DNA of 64,000 bases from Verrucomicrobiota bacterium (lineage in GTDB: Bacteria > Verrucomicrobiota > Verrucomicrobiia > Limisphaerales > PALSA-1396). Both the position numbers and the translations under genes were made by a program. Shown here in pieces: positions 25,577 through 36,624 of the stretch. Under the pieces are notes generated by a model, which was given only the letters and a program-made list of their open reading frames with translations, made no database searches and had not been told where the DNA came from. The DNA is taken from assembly GCA_016200005.1 (NCBI GenBank), contig JACQFP010000061.1, positions 31,248-95,247 of the forward strand. Reading direction: 5' to 3'. How positions within the stretch are numbered: the stretch's first letter is position 1; each line of letters starts with the position of its first letter.

Positions 25577-26504
25577 AGAACTCAAGAGTCGGGAGCCACG
25601 AGTCGAGCGTCCGGGCGCGCGGGCCTGGAGCCGATTCAAGCGCAACCGGCCGGCCGTTCTCAGTGCGTGGATTCTGATCGCCGTAATCGCGTTTGTCTTA
25701 CTCTGGCCGTTGTTTTCGGTTTACCGACCCGACACGTTGTCCGACGCGCAATTCCAACCGCCGAGCGCTCAACATTGGTTCGGAACGGACGTGCATGGGC
25801 GCGACTTGCTGGTGCGAGTCTGTTACGGCGCACATATTTCGTTGCTGGTCGGCATCGTGGGCGCGGGTGTGAGCCTGATCATCGGCGTGTTCTGGGGCGC
25901 CATCGCGGGCTACATGGGCGGACGGGTCGATGGGGTGATGATGCGGCTGGTGGATGTGCTTTACTCGCTGCCGTCGATCATCTTTGTGATCGTGTTGATC
26001 ACGACGCTCGAAGGGCTGTTCAGAGACTGGCTCGCAACGGTCGCGTCACCCGGGTTGGCGAAAGCGACGCGGCTGCTGTTCTTGTTCATCGGGCTGGGTG
26101 CGGTATCGTGGCTGACGATGGCGCGAATTGTTCGCGGGCAGGTGTTGTCGCTGCGCGCGCGCGCCTTTGTGGATGCCAGTCGCGTCCTGGGCGCGAGCCA
26201 TGCGCGGATTTTATTGAAACACATTCTGCCGAATGTCTGGGGCGTGGTGATTGTCTATCTGACGCTGACGGTGCCGGCTATCATATTGTATGAATCGTTT
26301 CTGAGTTATCTCGGTCTGGGCATCCAACCGCCGATGGCCAGTTGGGGCTCGCTCATCGCGGAAGGTGCCGATCAAATGAACCCCATTCGGATTTACTGGT
26401 GGCTGATTACGTTTCCGGGTGGACTGCTGGTTTTGACTTTGCTGGCGTTGAATTTTTTGGGCGATGGATTGCGCGATGCTTGGGATGTGCGCGGCGGAAG
26501 CTGA
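25569..26504 (+). CDS. ABC transporter permease (OppC/DppC-like)
   Basis: This 311-residue second permease starts with a cytoplasmic helix (RAWSRFKRNRPAVLSAWI), followed by the family block HWFGTDVHGRDLLVRVCYGA and the EAA loop AFVDASRVLGASHARILLKHI. The C-terminal LNFLGDGLRDAWDVR is also characteristic. It overlaps the OppB-like gene, so the two are coupled. With no OppD or OppF partner here, the importer must borrow ATPase subunits encoded elsewhere. gapA follows after 118 bases. Confidence 0.93.
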   Translation: MSEELKSREPRVERPGARAWSRFKRNRPAVLSAWILIAVIAFVLLWPLFSVYRPDTLSDAQFQPPSAQHWFGTDVHGRDLLVRVCYGAHISLLVGIVGAGVSLIIGVFWGAIAGYMGGRVDGVMMRLVDVLYSLPSIIFVIVLITTLEGLFRDWLATVASPGLAKATRLLFLFIGLGAVSWLTMARIVRGQVLSLRARAFVDASRVLGASHARILLKHILPNVWGVVIVYLTLTVPAIILYESFLSYLGLGIQPPMASWGSLIAEGADQMNPIRIYWWLITFPGGLLVLTLLALNFLGDGLRDAWDVRGGS

Positions 26505-26577
26505 TTTTGATTTCCGCCACCGGCGGGAGAAGTCCCTTTTCGCAGTTCTTCGTTGACGCTCCGGGCTTCACCGTTAA

Positions 26578-27672
<1,095 letters not shown>

Positions 27673-27720
27673 GCCAGCAAGGAATTCGCCAGACAGCGAC
27701 CCGGAAACAGCTGCCGTTTC

Positions 27721-30102
27721 TTAATTTGCCCCGGCAGGGTCATTAACGGAAAGGATGGTTCCTTTGGGCAACACGGAAAGATAATCGACGAGGATGTGTT
27801 TGGTTTCTTCCAAGGCAACGTCCACCTGCGGCGGTTTGTCCTCGTCGTCTTCGTCCAGATCACTTTCCGAATGCACGAACGTCTGACGCGGTATCAGGGT
27901 TCCCGAATTGGTTCTTGCGTTGGGCAGAATAGAGTAGTTATTAGGATTCAAATTATTCTTCCTAGCGATGGCGACGCTGTTGGTCTTGGCGACCGGCGCC
28001 GGGAGGCCGGGCAAATCAACCTGCTTCAACGTCAGTTCATAAAGTTTTTCTTTGCTCTCCTTGCGGGCCAGGCGCTCCTTGTCACGCGCCTTCTGGCGGG
28101 CTTCGGCTTCCTCCTGTTCCTTGAGCCGTTGTTTTTCATTCAGCGAAACGGTTTTATCGGCCAGCGCTTTCTTGACCTGCTCGATGTCTTCGCGCACATA
28201 GGCAAAATCTTTTTCCGCAGCCACGCGTTTGGCGGAGCGTTTTTCCAATTCAGCCAGATACGGCTGAACCCGGTTGACTGGCTCAAATTCAGTGCTGGGG
28301 ACGGTGTCCCACGGCAACGGGTTTTCCAATGACGTTTCGCCGACTTCCAAGGAATCGTTGACCGAAGGCAGCACGATGTCCGGGATCACGCCTTTCAATT
28401 GAGTCGAGGAACCTTTCGGGCGGTAAAATTTCCGGATGGTGACTTTGAGCGCGCCCGGCAGCGAAGCGGAATCGCCAGCGGAGGCGATGAGAGGCGACCG
28501 CATGAAAGGGGCGAGTTGTTGCAGCGCCTGCACTGTTCCCTTGCCGTGAGTCGAGGCGTCGCCCACGAGCAGCGCGCGCCCATAATCCTGCAAAGCGCCC
28601 GCGACGATCTCGGAAGCGGAAGCGCTGAAGTGGCTGGTGAGCACGATGAGCGGCCCGTCATACAGCACGGAAGGGTCCTTGTCATCGTCCACGATCCGCT
28701 CGCCATTGGAGTCGCGCACCTGGACGACCGGGCCTTCCTTGATGAACAGCCCGGTGAGTTTGACGGCTTCTTCGAGCGAGCCGCCGCCATTGCGGCGCAA
28801 ATCCAGAATGATGCCGCTGACTTTTTCGGTCTCCAACTTTTTGATCAGCCGCGCCACGTCCTCGGTGGTGCTTCGGGGTTCGGTTTTGTCCTGCTTTCCC
28901 GCCATGTCGAAGCTGGCGTAGAAAGAAGGCAGATCAATGATTCCCAGGCGCACGCTCGCGCCCTTGCCACTGGGATACTCGATGATTTTCGCTTTGGCCT
29001 CCTGATCCTCCAATTTGATTTCATCTCGGAACAAGCTCACCTGCACGCGCTTTGCGGGATCCGTCGCGTCGGCGGGAATGACGGTCAATCGCACCTCGGT
29101 GCCTTTCGTCCCGCGAATCATGCCCACCACTTTGGAAAGCGGCATGTCCACCACATCCACTGGAGTTTGATCGCCTTGTCCCACAGCGACGATGCGGTCC
29201 TTTTCCTTGAGTTTTTTGCTCTTGGCGGCCGGACCGGGCAGCAACCGCCGGATCGTACAATATCCGTCTTCAGACACCAGTTCAGCGCCAATGCCTACGA
29301 GCGCGAGGTTCATGCCGATGGAAAAATTCTCCAACGTCGATTTGCCAAGGTAATCGGAATGGGGATCGTAAACGTGCGCCAGCGAGGTCAGATAGACCTC
29401 CAGCACATTGTCGCGGTCCCAATCCTTGAACGTCTTCAAAATGCGCGCGTAACGGCGCGTGAGAATCTCGACGATTTCCTTGGCCATGTCGGTGGCTGGC
29501 TTTTCCTTGGCGGATTCGCCCTTCGTTGATTTCGGTTTTTCCTTGTTCAGTTTTTCCTGAAGCATTTCGTAACGCAGCCGGTCGTGCCAGAGTTGGCGGG
29601 CTTCGGTGATGTCTTTGGGATAGGGCAACTCATGACGATTGAGGGTGACGCGTTCGTTGCCGTTGAATTCCAGCTTCTCCGTTTTGAGCAGGGCATCCGC
29701 ATAAGCGACGCGCTGTTCCAGGCGCTGAATGAAGCGGGCGGCGATATGGTAGGCAGGTGAAGTCTCGCCGCGCTTGGTCATATCATCCAGTTTGGTGCGG
29801 TACAGTTCAAATTCGGCCAGGTCGGACTGGAGGAAATGAATGTGCTGGGGGTCGAGTGAATTGAGGTAGCGGTCCAGGAACTTGCTGGAAACCGCATCAT
29901 CAAACTTCTGCTGCAAATAGTGGTTGCGCTCCAGAATCTTCGCCGTCAACCGCGCCACCTCGCCCTGGCTCGGTCCCGGTATCAATTGGGTCGCGTCGGT
30001 GGTGGTCGCGGTCTTGTTGGTGGCAGTGGCGCGGGCAGCGGGATCAGCCGCGCAGAGCGGCAACGCCAGTTTGAAACAAATTAAAAAAATTAAAATTTTC
30101 AC
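27721..30102 (-). CDS. prc: Carboxy-terminal processing (tail-specific) protease, S41 family
   Basis: This 793-residue exported protease resembles Prc/Tsp. A signal segment (LIFLICFKLALPLCAADP) leads into a long N-terminal helical domain, then a PDZ domain (GIGAELVSEDGYCTIRRLLP to KVVGMIRGTKGTEVRL). The S41 catalytic part has the Ser in SHFSASASEIVAGALQDYGR (about residue 492) and the Lys in STHGKGTVQALQQL (about residue 518). The C-terminal extension with a charged helix (KEKLYELTLKQ) corresponds to the DUF3340 domain of long Prc proteins. These enzymes trim periplasmic proteins, for example murein hydrolases. It converges with gapA. Confidence 0.93.
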   Translation of the reverse strand: MKILIFLICFKLALPLCAADPAARATATNKTATTTDATQLIPGPSQGEVARLTAKILERNHYLQQKFDDAVSSKFLDRYLNSLDPQHIHFLQSDLAEFELYRTKLDDMTKRGETSPAYHIAARFIQRLEQRVAYADALLKTEKLEFNGNERVTLNRHELPYPKDITEARQLWHDRLRYEMLQEKLNKEKPKSTKGESAKEKPATDMAKEIVEILTRRYARILKTFKDWDRDNVLEVYLTSLAHVYDPHSDYLGKSTLENFSIGMNLALVGIGAELVSEDGYCTIRRLLPGPAAKSKKLKEKDRIVAVGQGDQTPVDVVDMPLSKVVGMIRGTKGTEVRLTVIPADATDPAKRVQVSLFRDEIKLEDQEAKAKIIEYPSGKGASVRLGIIDLPSFYASFDMAGKQDKTEPRSTTEDVARLIKKLETEKVSGIILDLRRNGGGSLEEAVKLTGLFIKEGPVVQVRDSNGERIVDDDKDPSVLYDGPLIVLTSHFSASASEIVAGALQDYGRALLVGDASTHGKGTVQALQQLAPFMRSPLIASAGDSASLPGALKVTIRKFYRPKGSSTQLKGVIPDIVLPSVNDSLEVGETSLENPLPWDTVPSTEFEPVNRVQPYLAELEKRSAKRVAAEKDFAYVREDIEQVKKALADKTVSLNEKQRLKEQEEAEARQKARDKERLARKESKEKLYELTLKQVDLPGLPAPVAKTNSVAIARKNNLNPNNYSILPNARTNSGTLIPRQTFVHSESDLDEDDEDKPPQVDVALEETKHILVDYLSVLPKGTILSVNDPAGAN

Positions 30103-30321
30103 AGCAAATATTTTGTCGATACGATTTGACCGCTCAATTTAGCACACCTTCGACCCATTGCCGCCACCGTTGTTCAACCGTGAGGCCAATACCGTCTCTC
30201 TATGTCCCTGAGTCCTCATTCTCCATTTTTCAAGACGATTGGCAAAGTGAAAGTGCTGAACGGTTTCCAGCTTGCACCTTGAAGTCTTGAAGAAACTTTC
30301 CGAACCGGAAAGGCTTGCCGG

Positions 30322-32961
30322 CTAGAACCGGCTGTTATTCCTGCCGGCACCGTCGAGTGCGCTGAGCGCCAGCAGATACCACATGTTATGCACCAGCCAG
30401 GGTTCGCTGGTGCGGTACGAAGGAGCGCGATTGCCGCCACGGCTCAGGTCGAAGCCGGGACGGTCGGCCATGCCCAGTTCGCGCACGAAACCGTTGGGAA
30501 TGGTGCCCGGCACGGCGCCGCGCTCGCGACCGGGAATCATGTTGTAACGATGATGATAGCGTGGCGGATTGACGGACCCCAGTCCTTCAAACATGCAAAG
30601 GTTGTAAGGATTCTTGCCCAGGATCCAATCGACCTGGTCGGTCGCGAACTGCCACGCGCGTTTGTCGTAAGTGAGTTGATAAATCAAAGCCGCCGCCCAC
30701 GCGCGCTGCAGCAGTTGGAAGTTGTTGCCGAGGTCGGAGGGAAAGAAGTTGTCCGTCTTACCGACGGTTTGTTTGCTCAATCCAAACGCATTGTCCGCCG
30801 TGCTCACGCAGAACGTAACGTAATCCTTGAGCGCGCGTTTGATCCTGGGGACGAGCGGTTCGTTGGGATAATCCAGCGCGTACTGCGCCAGCGCACCGGC
30901 AGTCAACTCACCGAATCCTCCGAAGGCGCCCCGCGAAATTCCGTTCGTCGTTTGCGAGGCGAGCAGGCTATCGGCGCTGCGGCGGGCGTAATTCAGAAAA
31001 ACTTCGTGTTGCGTCACCTGGTGCAGTTGCAAAGCGCTCAACAGCAGATGTGGGCTGCCAACCTGCGTGCCGGCCTTCGTCGCATGGTTCCAAAGCCGCA
31101 CCGCATGGTCGAGATAGTCGCTCTTGACGCTGCGCTGCTTCAGCAGTTCAGCCAGCCGCGCCCAGCCGCCGATCGCGAGCGGTGAGTTGCCTTCGCCTGG
31201 CTGCACCACTGGATCGTCCGCCGTGCCGATGATGTTGTCCGTGTGCGCCTCTGGAATTGACCACTTGGTCCAGTTGCGGCCGGGACCCTGACTCACCGTG
31301 TTGCGCAAGGCGCCGCTTTCCGGGATTTGCATTTTGGCCACAAATTGCGCACCCCATTGCGCTTCTTCGAGCGCGTCGGGCATACCGTCGCCATTGCGGT
31401 CGAATTTCTTGAAATAATCCGGCGCGTCATCGTAAGCGGAGAGCAGCGCGTACAGCACACCGCCGTCGCCATTCTCATACATCAGTTTGTTGTAATCACC
31501 CGCGCTGTGCCAGCCGCCGGTCGCGTCGATGTGCTGGCCGTCCGGCAGCAAGGCGTCATCCAGATGACAGGCTTTGTGCCAGCCGGGCACGGCGAAGCCG
31601 CACCGTTGAACGAAGAAGAAATCAACGGCGCTCTTCGCCGTTTTCTCCAACAGTTCGTGGCGACCGACCGGAAACGAGAAGGATTGCCCGTCCGTGTTCC
31701 CGATCCGCGCCCGCACACGGTAACTGCCAGTCTGCTGCAACGGAGAAAAATCCGCCCGCCAGAAGTACCAGCCCCAGTCATCCGGCTGCCCACCGTAGAT
31801 GCGACCGGCGGACGAAATGTCCTGCCGCCAGACGACCGTGCGATCGGGCGTCAATACCTGGACGGCAATGGTCGTCGCGCCCGTGGGAAAAAAGTTGGCC
31901 GCCACGACGGCGCTCTTCGGCCCGTCCTGTTCGTAACCCGCCTGGTTGACGAAGACGCGCACCAGCGGCCAGCGGGGGCGCAACCGCACGAGATCGAAAT
32001 CATCAAACCACACCTTGCCACCGCGCGCCACGGCTACGAGTCGCACCGTCGCTGCGCGCGATGGCGGCAACAGCGGAATGAGCGAAATGCGTTGCCAGTC
32101 CTGGCCGTGGATCGGCGCGCTGGCATCCACGCGCACCACTTTCTGCAGGTCATCCAACCAGCAGGCGAGAATTTGTGCGCTGGCCGATGCTTCGCCGCGC
32201 GCCCAGCCGGACAACTCCAGCTTTTCGGTCCACGCCGCCAGACCGTAGTTGATGGAGGAAATGGCGTACCAGTCGCCGCTGGGGTTGAGTTGCACGCTGG
32301 TGGCATTGGTTTCGCCCCCAGCGAGCCTGCCTTCGTGTTTGATCTCCGCATCGAGGCGATGCGTGCCGGCGCGGCGGCCGGTCAGGAGCTTGTCGTCCTT
32401 TTCCTCGTTCCAAAATGAGATGCGACCCCGCGCGTCGCCTTCGGCCAGTTTGTTGCCGATGAAACTGGCCGCCACTGGCGCAAGGGCCGCGTCGTCGAGG
32501 TCGGCGCGACCCTGCACCCAAAAACCGACGCGCGCCGAGGTGGCGTTGCCCGCATTCCACTCCACAGCAGCGTAGCGCCAGTCAGCCGCGTGATGGACCG
32601 CCGGCGTTGCTTCGACACGGATGACTTTTCCGGCAGCGTCCAGCAACTCGACGTTCAGGCGAGCCTGGCCATCACGGCAGCGCAGCCAGCCGTCCAGGCG
32701 GTAATCCGTTTGCGATTGCAGGGGGATGTTTTGGCTCGCCCAGACGACATCGCCTTTGGTTGATCGCGCGGACAGGCAATGCTCCCCACTGTGTGCCTCG
32801 CCGGTAGTCCATTCGCCCGTGGCGTGAAGTTGCCAGCTTTCGGGCGCGACAGATCCGGATTCGAACGAGCCATTGGGCAGCAACGGTTCCGCCGTGAGCG
32901 ATGCGATTTGAACAACCAACGCCAGGGGCAACATCGTGGACAAGGTTTTGAAGCGCATCAT
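30322..32961 (-). CDS. Secreted glycoside hydrolase family 9 (cellulase-like) with N-terminal carbohydrate-binding-like domains
   Basis: This 879-residue exported enzyme has a signal peptide, two N-terminal beta-sandwich segments (LLPNGSFESGSVAPESWQLH and HEGRLAGGETNATSVQLNP) that look like carbohydrate-binding modules, an Ig-like CelD-N domain (FVNQAGYEQDGPKSAVVAAN), and then the GH9 barrel. Barrel marks are GGWHSAGDYNKLMYENGDG near residue 485, DGMPDALEEAQWGAQFVAKM, and SEPWLVHNMWYLLALSAL near the end with the likely acid Glu. The usual first Asp of the DAGD pair is Ser here (SAGD), while the second, the base in studied enzymes, is kept. Substrate is likely a beta-1,4-glucan or related polymer. 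It follows the Ldh-family gene by 40 bases. Confidence 0.85.
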   Translation of the reverse strand: MMRFKTLSTMLPLALVVQIASLTAEPLLPNGSFESGSVAPESWQLHATGEWTTGEAHSGEHCLSARSTKGDVVWASQNIPLQSQTDYRLDGWLRCRDGQARLNVELLDAAGKVIRVEATPAVHHAADWRYAAVEWNAGNATSARVGFWVQGRADLDDAALAPVAASFIGNKLAEGDARGRISFWNEEKDDKLLTGRRAGTHRLDAEIKHEGRLAGGETNATSVQLNPSGDWYAISSINYGLAAWTEKLELSGWARGEASASAQILACWLDDLQKVVRVDASAPIHGQDWQRISLIPLLPPSRAATVRLVAVARGGKVWFDDFDLVRLRPRWPLVRVFVNQAGYEQDGPKSAVVAANFFPTGATTIAVQVLTPDRTVVWRQDISSAGRIYGGQPDDWGWYFWRADFSPLQQTGSYRVRARIGNTDGQSFSFPVGRHELLEKTAKSAVDFFFVQRCGFAVPGWHKACHLDDALLPDGQHIDATGGWHSAGDYNKLMYENGDGGVLYALLSAYDDAPDYFKKFDRNGDGMPDALEEAQWGAQFVAKMQIPESGALRNTVSQGPGRNWTKWSIPEAHTDNIIGTADDPVVQPGEGNSPLAIGGWARLAELLKQRSVKSDYLDHAVRLWNHATKAGTQVGSPHLLLSALQLHQVTQHEVFLNYARRSADSLLASQTTNGISRGAFGGFGELTAGALAQYALDYPNEPLVPRIKRALKDYVTFCVSTADNAFGLSKQTVGKTDNFFPSDLGNNFQLLQRAWAAALIYQLTYDKRAWQFATDQVDWILGKNPYNLCMFEGLGSVNPPRYHHRYNMIPGRERGAVPGTIPNGFVRELGMADRPGFDLSRGGNRAPSYRTSEPWLVHNMWYLLALSALDGAGRNNSRF

Positions 32962-33001
32962 AAGATCAATTCTCCAGTTTGAGGTGAATGTAGTTTTTAC
33001 T

Positions 33002-34057
33002 TCACCTCAAAATCCGGTTCACGTCCAGCCCTAGTTCTTGACTGAGCGCCCGCAAGCTCATGACGACGTCTTCGGGCAATTCGATGCCCTCGACCAGGGC
33101 TTTATCGCGGCGTTCCCATTCCATTTCGCCCGGCAGAAAGATGCGTTCCGCGCCCTGGGCCTTGGGCAAGTCGTGGATTTCGCGGATCATTTGATCCACG
33201 CGCTGCCGGAATTGGTCGCCCGGCATCAGAGTCTCGACGTGAATGGCGATGAACGCGGCGCCGTGATCGGTGTGAAGCGATGGATCGTCGAAAGACCAGC
33301 TCAAAACGTGACGCGTGAACGCTGCGCCCGTCAGCAGGCCGGAGAGGGTTTCGATGAACAACGCGAGGCCGTAACCTTTGTGGCCCGCCATTGGCGTCAG
33401 GGTGCTCGTTTTCGGATAACCGGCGGGATCGCTGGTGGGCAGCCCCTCGGCTTCCACGAGCCAGTGATCGGGAATCTTTTTTCCGAGAGCGGCGGCGGCA
33501 AAAACTTTTCCACCAGCAACGGTACTGGTGGCCATGTCGAGCAAGATGGGTTTCTCCTTGCCGGCAGGAACGGCAAAAGCGAACGGATTGCTGCCCATCA
33601 CCGCGCCGCGCGCGCCCGGTGCTGTCACGCTGGGAACATCGTTGCACATCGCCACGCCGACCATTCCTTCCCTGGCCGCCATGCTCGCGTAATAACCGGC
33701 CGCGCCGAAATGGCAACTGTTCCTCACCCCGGCGTAGCCGATGCCGGTAGCTTTCGCTTTGGCCATCGCCGCGCGCATGGCCAGTGTGGAGGTAACCATG
33801 CCCAAGGCAGAATCGCCATTGACCAAGGCCCAGGCCGGGCCTTCCGCGACAACTTTTGGCACCGCGTTACTTCGGATGCCGCCGCCTTTGATCCGGCGAA
33901 CGTAACCGCGCAGATTCTTGACGCCGTGCGTGAACGTGCCCCACGTGTCCGTGGTGACCAACACTTCCGCCGAGGTCCGCGCATCGGCTTCGCTGATGCC
34001 AACCTTCGTCAGCACTTCAACGACAAAACCCTCAAGCTCCGGCGCGAAGACTTTCAT
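33002..34057 (-). CDS. Ldh-family (malate/L-lactate dehydrogenase type 2) oxidoreductase
   Basis: This 351-residue NAD(P)-dependent oxidoreductase of the MDH2/YlbC family acts on 2-hydroxy acids such as malate, lactate, ureidoglycolate or sulfolactate. Family marks: TWGTFTHGVKNLRGYVRRI (normally DxxGxxSHG), VRNSCHFGAAGYYASMAARE with the catalytic His, ATSTVAGGKV, and MAGHKGYGLALFIETLSGLL. The specific substrate cannot be read. The start overlaps the stop of the upstream dehydrogenase by four bases (ATGA), so both are made together. Confidence 0.9.
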   Translation of the reverse strand: MKVFAPELEGFVVEVLTKVGISEADARTSAEVLVTTDTWGTFTHGVKNLRGYVRRIKGGGIRSNAVPKVVAEGPAWALVNGDSALGMVTSTLAMRAAMAKAKATGIGYAGVRNSCHFGAAGYYASMAAREGMVGVAMCNDVPSVTAPGARGAVMGSNPFAFAVPAGKEKPILLDMATSTVAGGKVFAAAALGKKIPDHWLVEAEGLPTSDPAGYPKTSTLTPMAGHKGYGLALFIETLSGLLTGAAFTRHVLSWSFDDPSLHTDHGAAFIAIHVETLMPGDQFRQRVDQMIREIHDLPKAQGAERIFLPGEMEWERRDKALVEGIELPEDVVMSLRALSQELGLDVNRILR

Positions 34058-35019
34058 TGTGTCACGCCATTGACAATGTTGGGCAAGGGTTCAGCACGAA
34101 TCGCGCAGAGCACGGTTTTGGCCACCGACTCGCGCATCGTCCGCACCGCCTTGGCGCTGACCGAAGCGGCGTGTGGCGTGATGATGACGTTGTTCATTTT
34201 CAAAAGCGGATTGTCGGGGTTGATCGGTTCGGGATCGATGACGTCCAGCGCCGCCGCGCGAACGTGGCCGCTCTGGAGTGCTCCGATGAGCGCACTGGTA
34301 TCCACCAGCGTGCCGCGACTGACATTGACGAGCACCACGCCGGCTTTCATTTTTTTGAAGGTCTCGCCATTGATCATCTGGCGCGTTCCCGCCGTGCTCG
34401 GAACGTGGAGCGTGATCAGATCAGACGCACGCAACAAATCATCAAAGCGCGCGGGAACGAAACCCGCGCGCCCGATTTCACTGTCGGAAATGAACGGGTC
34501 ATGAACGAGCAATTTGCAGTTGAAGGCGGCGAGCCGCCGGGCGACCGCGCGACCAATCCGGCCAAATCCCACGACGCCGACGGTTGAATCTTTCAAGGCC
34601 CACATCGCGTCGAAGGGCACGGGCAGCGACCATTGGCCGGTTTTGACGTGCGCCCAACTCGTCACCAGCGCGCGACTGGTCGCCAGAATCAGCGCCAGCG
34701 TGTGGTCGGCGACTTCGTCGATGCAATAATCCGGCACGTTGCAGACGGGGATACCGCGTTTGCGCGCTGCGTCCAGGTCGATGTTGTCCACGCCGATGCC
34801 ATATCGCGCAATGACCCGCGCCGGTTTCATGGCTGCAATGACGGCGGCGTTGAGCGGCGCGAATTGCGTGATGATGTAATCGGCGTCGGCCAGCAGCGGA
34901 ATGAGTTCGGCGGGCGTCTTGCATTGCGCCGCGATAAACTCACAGCCCGTTGGTTCGAGAATTGCTTTTTCCACGTCCAGCGACGGGAACGAATAATCAG
35001 TGACAACGACCTTGGGCAT
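34054..35019 (-). CDS. D-isomer-specific 2-hydroxyacid dehydrogenase (C-terminal-binding-protein-like)
   Basis: This 321-residue dehydrogenase has the usual two domains. The NAD-binding core is VGVVGFGRIGRAVARRLAAF, the Arg and Glu of the active site lie in VSRGTLVDTSALIGAL and DVIDPEPI, and the catalytic His is in NVIITPHAASVSAKAV. Sequence style (VIARYGIGVDNIDLDAARKR) is close to CtbP and phosphoglycerate dehydrogenases. The substrate is a 2-hydroxy acid, not identified. Coupled to the Ldh-family gene; the two may interconvert related acids from sugar breakdown, as inference. Confidence 0.9.
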   Translation of the reverse strand: MPKVVVTDYSFPSLDVEKAILEPTGCEFIAAQCKTPAELIPLLADADYIITQFAPLNAAVIAAMKPARVIARYGIGVDNIDLDAARKRGIPVCNVPDYCIDEVADHTLALILATSRALVTSWAHVKTGQWSLPVPFDAMWALKDSTVGVVGFGRIGRAVARRLAAFNCKLLVHDPFISDSEIGRAGFVPARFDDLLRASDLITLHVPSTAGTRQMINGETFKKMKAGVVLVNVSRGTLVDTSALIGALQSGHVRAAALDVIDPEPINPDNPLLKMNNVIITPHAASVSAKAVRTMRESVAKTVLCAIRAEPLPNIVNGVTQ

Positions 35020-35076
35020 GTCAATTAGAAATTAAAAATGCAAAATTCTGACAGCCTACAGCTCGGAGAGTCTTTT

Positions 35077-36624
35077 TCATTTTGCATTGTCAGACGGCTT
35101 CATAGTCAACGGATCGCGCAGCGGCAGTTCGGTGAAGTGATCGCCGCCGAGGGATTTCAAACTGACGGGATGATCGGGATGGCCTTTGAGAATCTCCTCC
35201 TTCTGGCCGACGACGAGGATGACGGCATTCTCCGGCGTGAGGTATTTTTGGGCGACGCGTTGGACGTCGGCTTTGGTGATGGCTTCAAACCGCGCTCGGT
35301 ATTTTTTCCAGAAGTCCGGGTCGCGCGCGTAGCGGCCGGTGAATTCCTCCTGTGCAAGAGTGTTGGCCACCTGCGACTTGGTGGCGAATGTGCGTGGGAA
35401 ACGGTCGATGAACCCGCGTTTGGAGGTGTTCAACTCCGTGTCGGTGACTTCCTCGGCCGTCATCCGCTTGATTTCTTCCAAAACAATCGACGTGGCGTAG
35501 GCGACGGTGCGGGACTTGGATTGGAATCCGGCGGTGAAGGCCGATGGATAATAAATGCCACCGGGAAAACTCGAATAAGCGGAATAGGCCAGTCCCTCAT
35601 CGGAGCGCACGCGGTTCATGATGCGGGAGGTGAAACCGCCGCCGCCAAGGATGTCGTTCATCAAGAGCACGGCGAAATAATCCGAATTGTCGCGGGTGAT
35701 CCCCGGCAACATCACCCCAACGCGGCCCTGATTCACGTCCTTGTCCACGAGATAAACGCCGTGCGCAGCGAACGCGGTGTTGGTGGGGATCGACGGTGGG
35801 TTTTCTCCGGGGAATGGCCAGTTGCCGAACAACGTTTCCAGTTTGTTGATCATCGTGGCTCGATCAAAATCTCCGTTGACCGCGACGATGAAGTTGCCGG
35901 CCCGGCCCGTGGAGTCGCCGCCATTACTCCACCGGGGGACAAACCATTTTTTGTGAAAAGCTTCGAGATCGGCGCGCGTCAGTGATTCAACGGATGCGGC
36001 AGTGGAATACCGATTGGCCCAAAAGTTTTCGCCATAAGCAAGGAATTCACGTTCACGCCCTTCAATGGCCGACGAATCATCATTGCGCTCCTTCATCGAC
36101 TGGAGCATCTGCTGTTTGCGCAGGGCGATCTTGTCGTCTTGAAACCGCGGCGCAGTCAAAACTTCGCGCAGAATGGCCATGCCTTCCTCGAGGTCCTTGG
36201 CGAGCAGGTTCAGGCTGACACTTCCCTGGGTTTCGCCAATGCCGGAACTCAGTTGCGCGGCGAGAAAAGCGAGGCGCTCTTCCAGTTCCTCGGCGGTCTT
36301 TGACTTGATGCCGCCGCGGGCAAGTAGATAACCGGTCAGGTCGGCCAGGCCTTCCTTGCCCGACGGCTCAAGATATTCACCGGCGCGGACGTAAACCACG
36401 ATGTTGATCAGGGGCAATTCGCGGTCCGGCACGACGTAGGCGATCGGGCCGGCCTTGAGCGCCACTCGATATTCCGCCGGGTTGGGCGGTTCATAGACGA
36501 GCGGCGGGAACGAAAGTTTCTCCGGGCGGTCAGGAATGGCGGTTTGACCACGCGCGTCCGGCAACGCCAACGCGATGATGGCTGCGGCGATCAACAGCGG
36601 CTTAACAACAAGTGTGGCTTTCAT
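35077..36624 (-). CDS. M16-family peptidase homologue lacking the zinc motif
   Basis: This 515-residue exported protein has the two-halved insulinase/mitochondrial-processing-peptidase fold. In the first half, where active members have HxxEH, the text is [20 protein letters not shown], so the zinc ligands are absent. The second half has the R-Y pair region [20 protein letters not shown], which is important in partner subunits. This is the usual non-catalytic partner of a two-gene M16 pair. It overlaps the active-type gene upstream by four bases. A signal peptide is present ([15 protein letters not shown]). Confidence 0.92.
   Translation of the reverse strand: MKATLVVKPLLIAAAIIALALPDARGQTAIPDRPEKLSFPPLVYEPPNPAEYRVALKAGPIAYVVPDRELPLINIVVYVRAGEYLEPSGKEGLADLTGYLLARGGIKSKTAEELEERLAFLAAQLSSGIGETQGSVSLNLLAKDLEEGMAILREVLTAPRFQDDKIALRKQQMLQSMKERNDDSSAIEGREREFLAYGENFWANRYSTAASVESLTRADLEAFHKKWFVPRWSNGGDSTGRAGNFIVAVNGDFDRATMINKLETLFGNWPFPGENPPSIPTNTAFAAHGVYLVDKDVNQGRVGVMLPGITRDNSDYFAVLLMNDILGGGGFTSRIMNRVRSDEGLAYSAYSSFPGGIYYPSAFTAGFQSKSRTVAYATSIVLEEIKRMTAEEVTDTELNTSKRGFIDRFPRTFATKSQVANTLAQEEFTGRYARDPDFWKKYRARFEAITKADVQRVAQKYLTPENAVILVVGQKEEILKGHPDHPVSLKSLGGDHFTELPLRDPLTMKPSDNAK

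Noticed and set aside
28399..29529. 376-residue open frame opposite the tail-specific protease
   Set aside because: It overlaps the PDZ and catalytic region of a clear S41 protease and shows no motif.
33038..34504. 488-residue plus-strand open frame
   Set aside because: It spans two well-supported minus-strand dehydrogenase genes in antisense.
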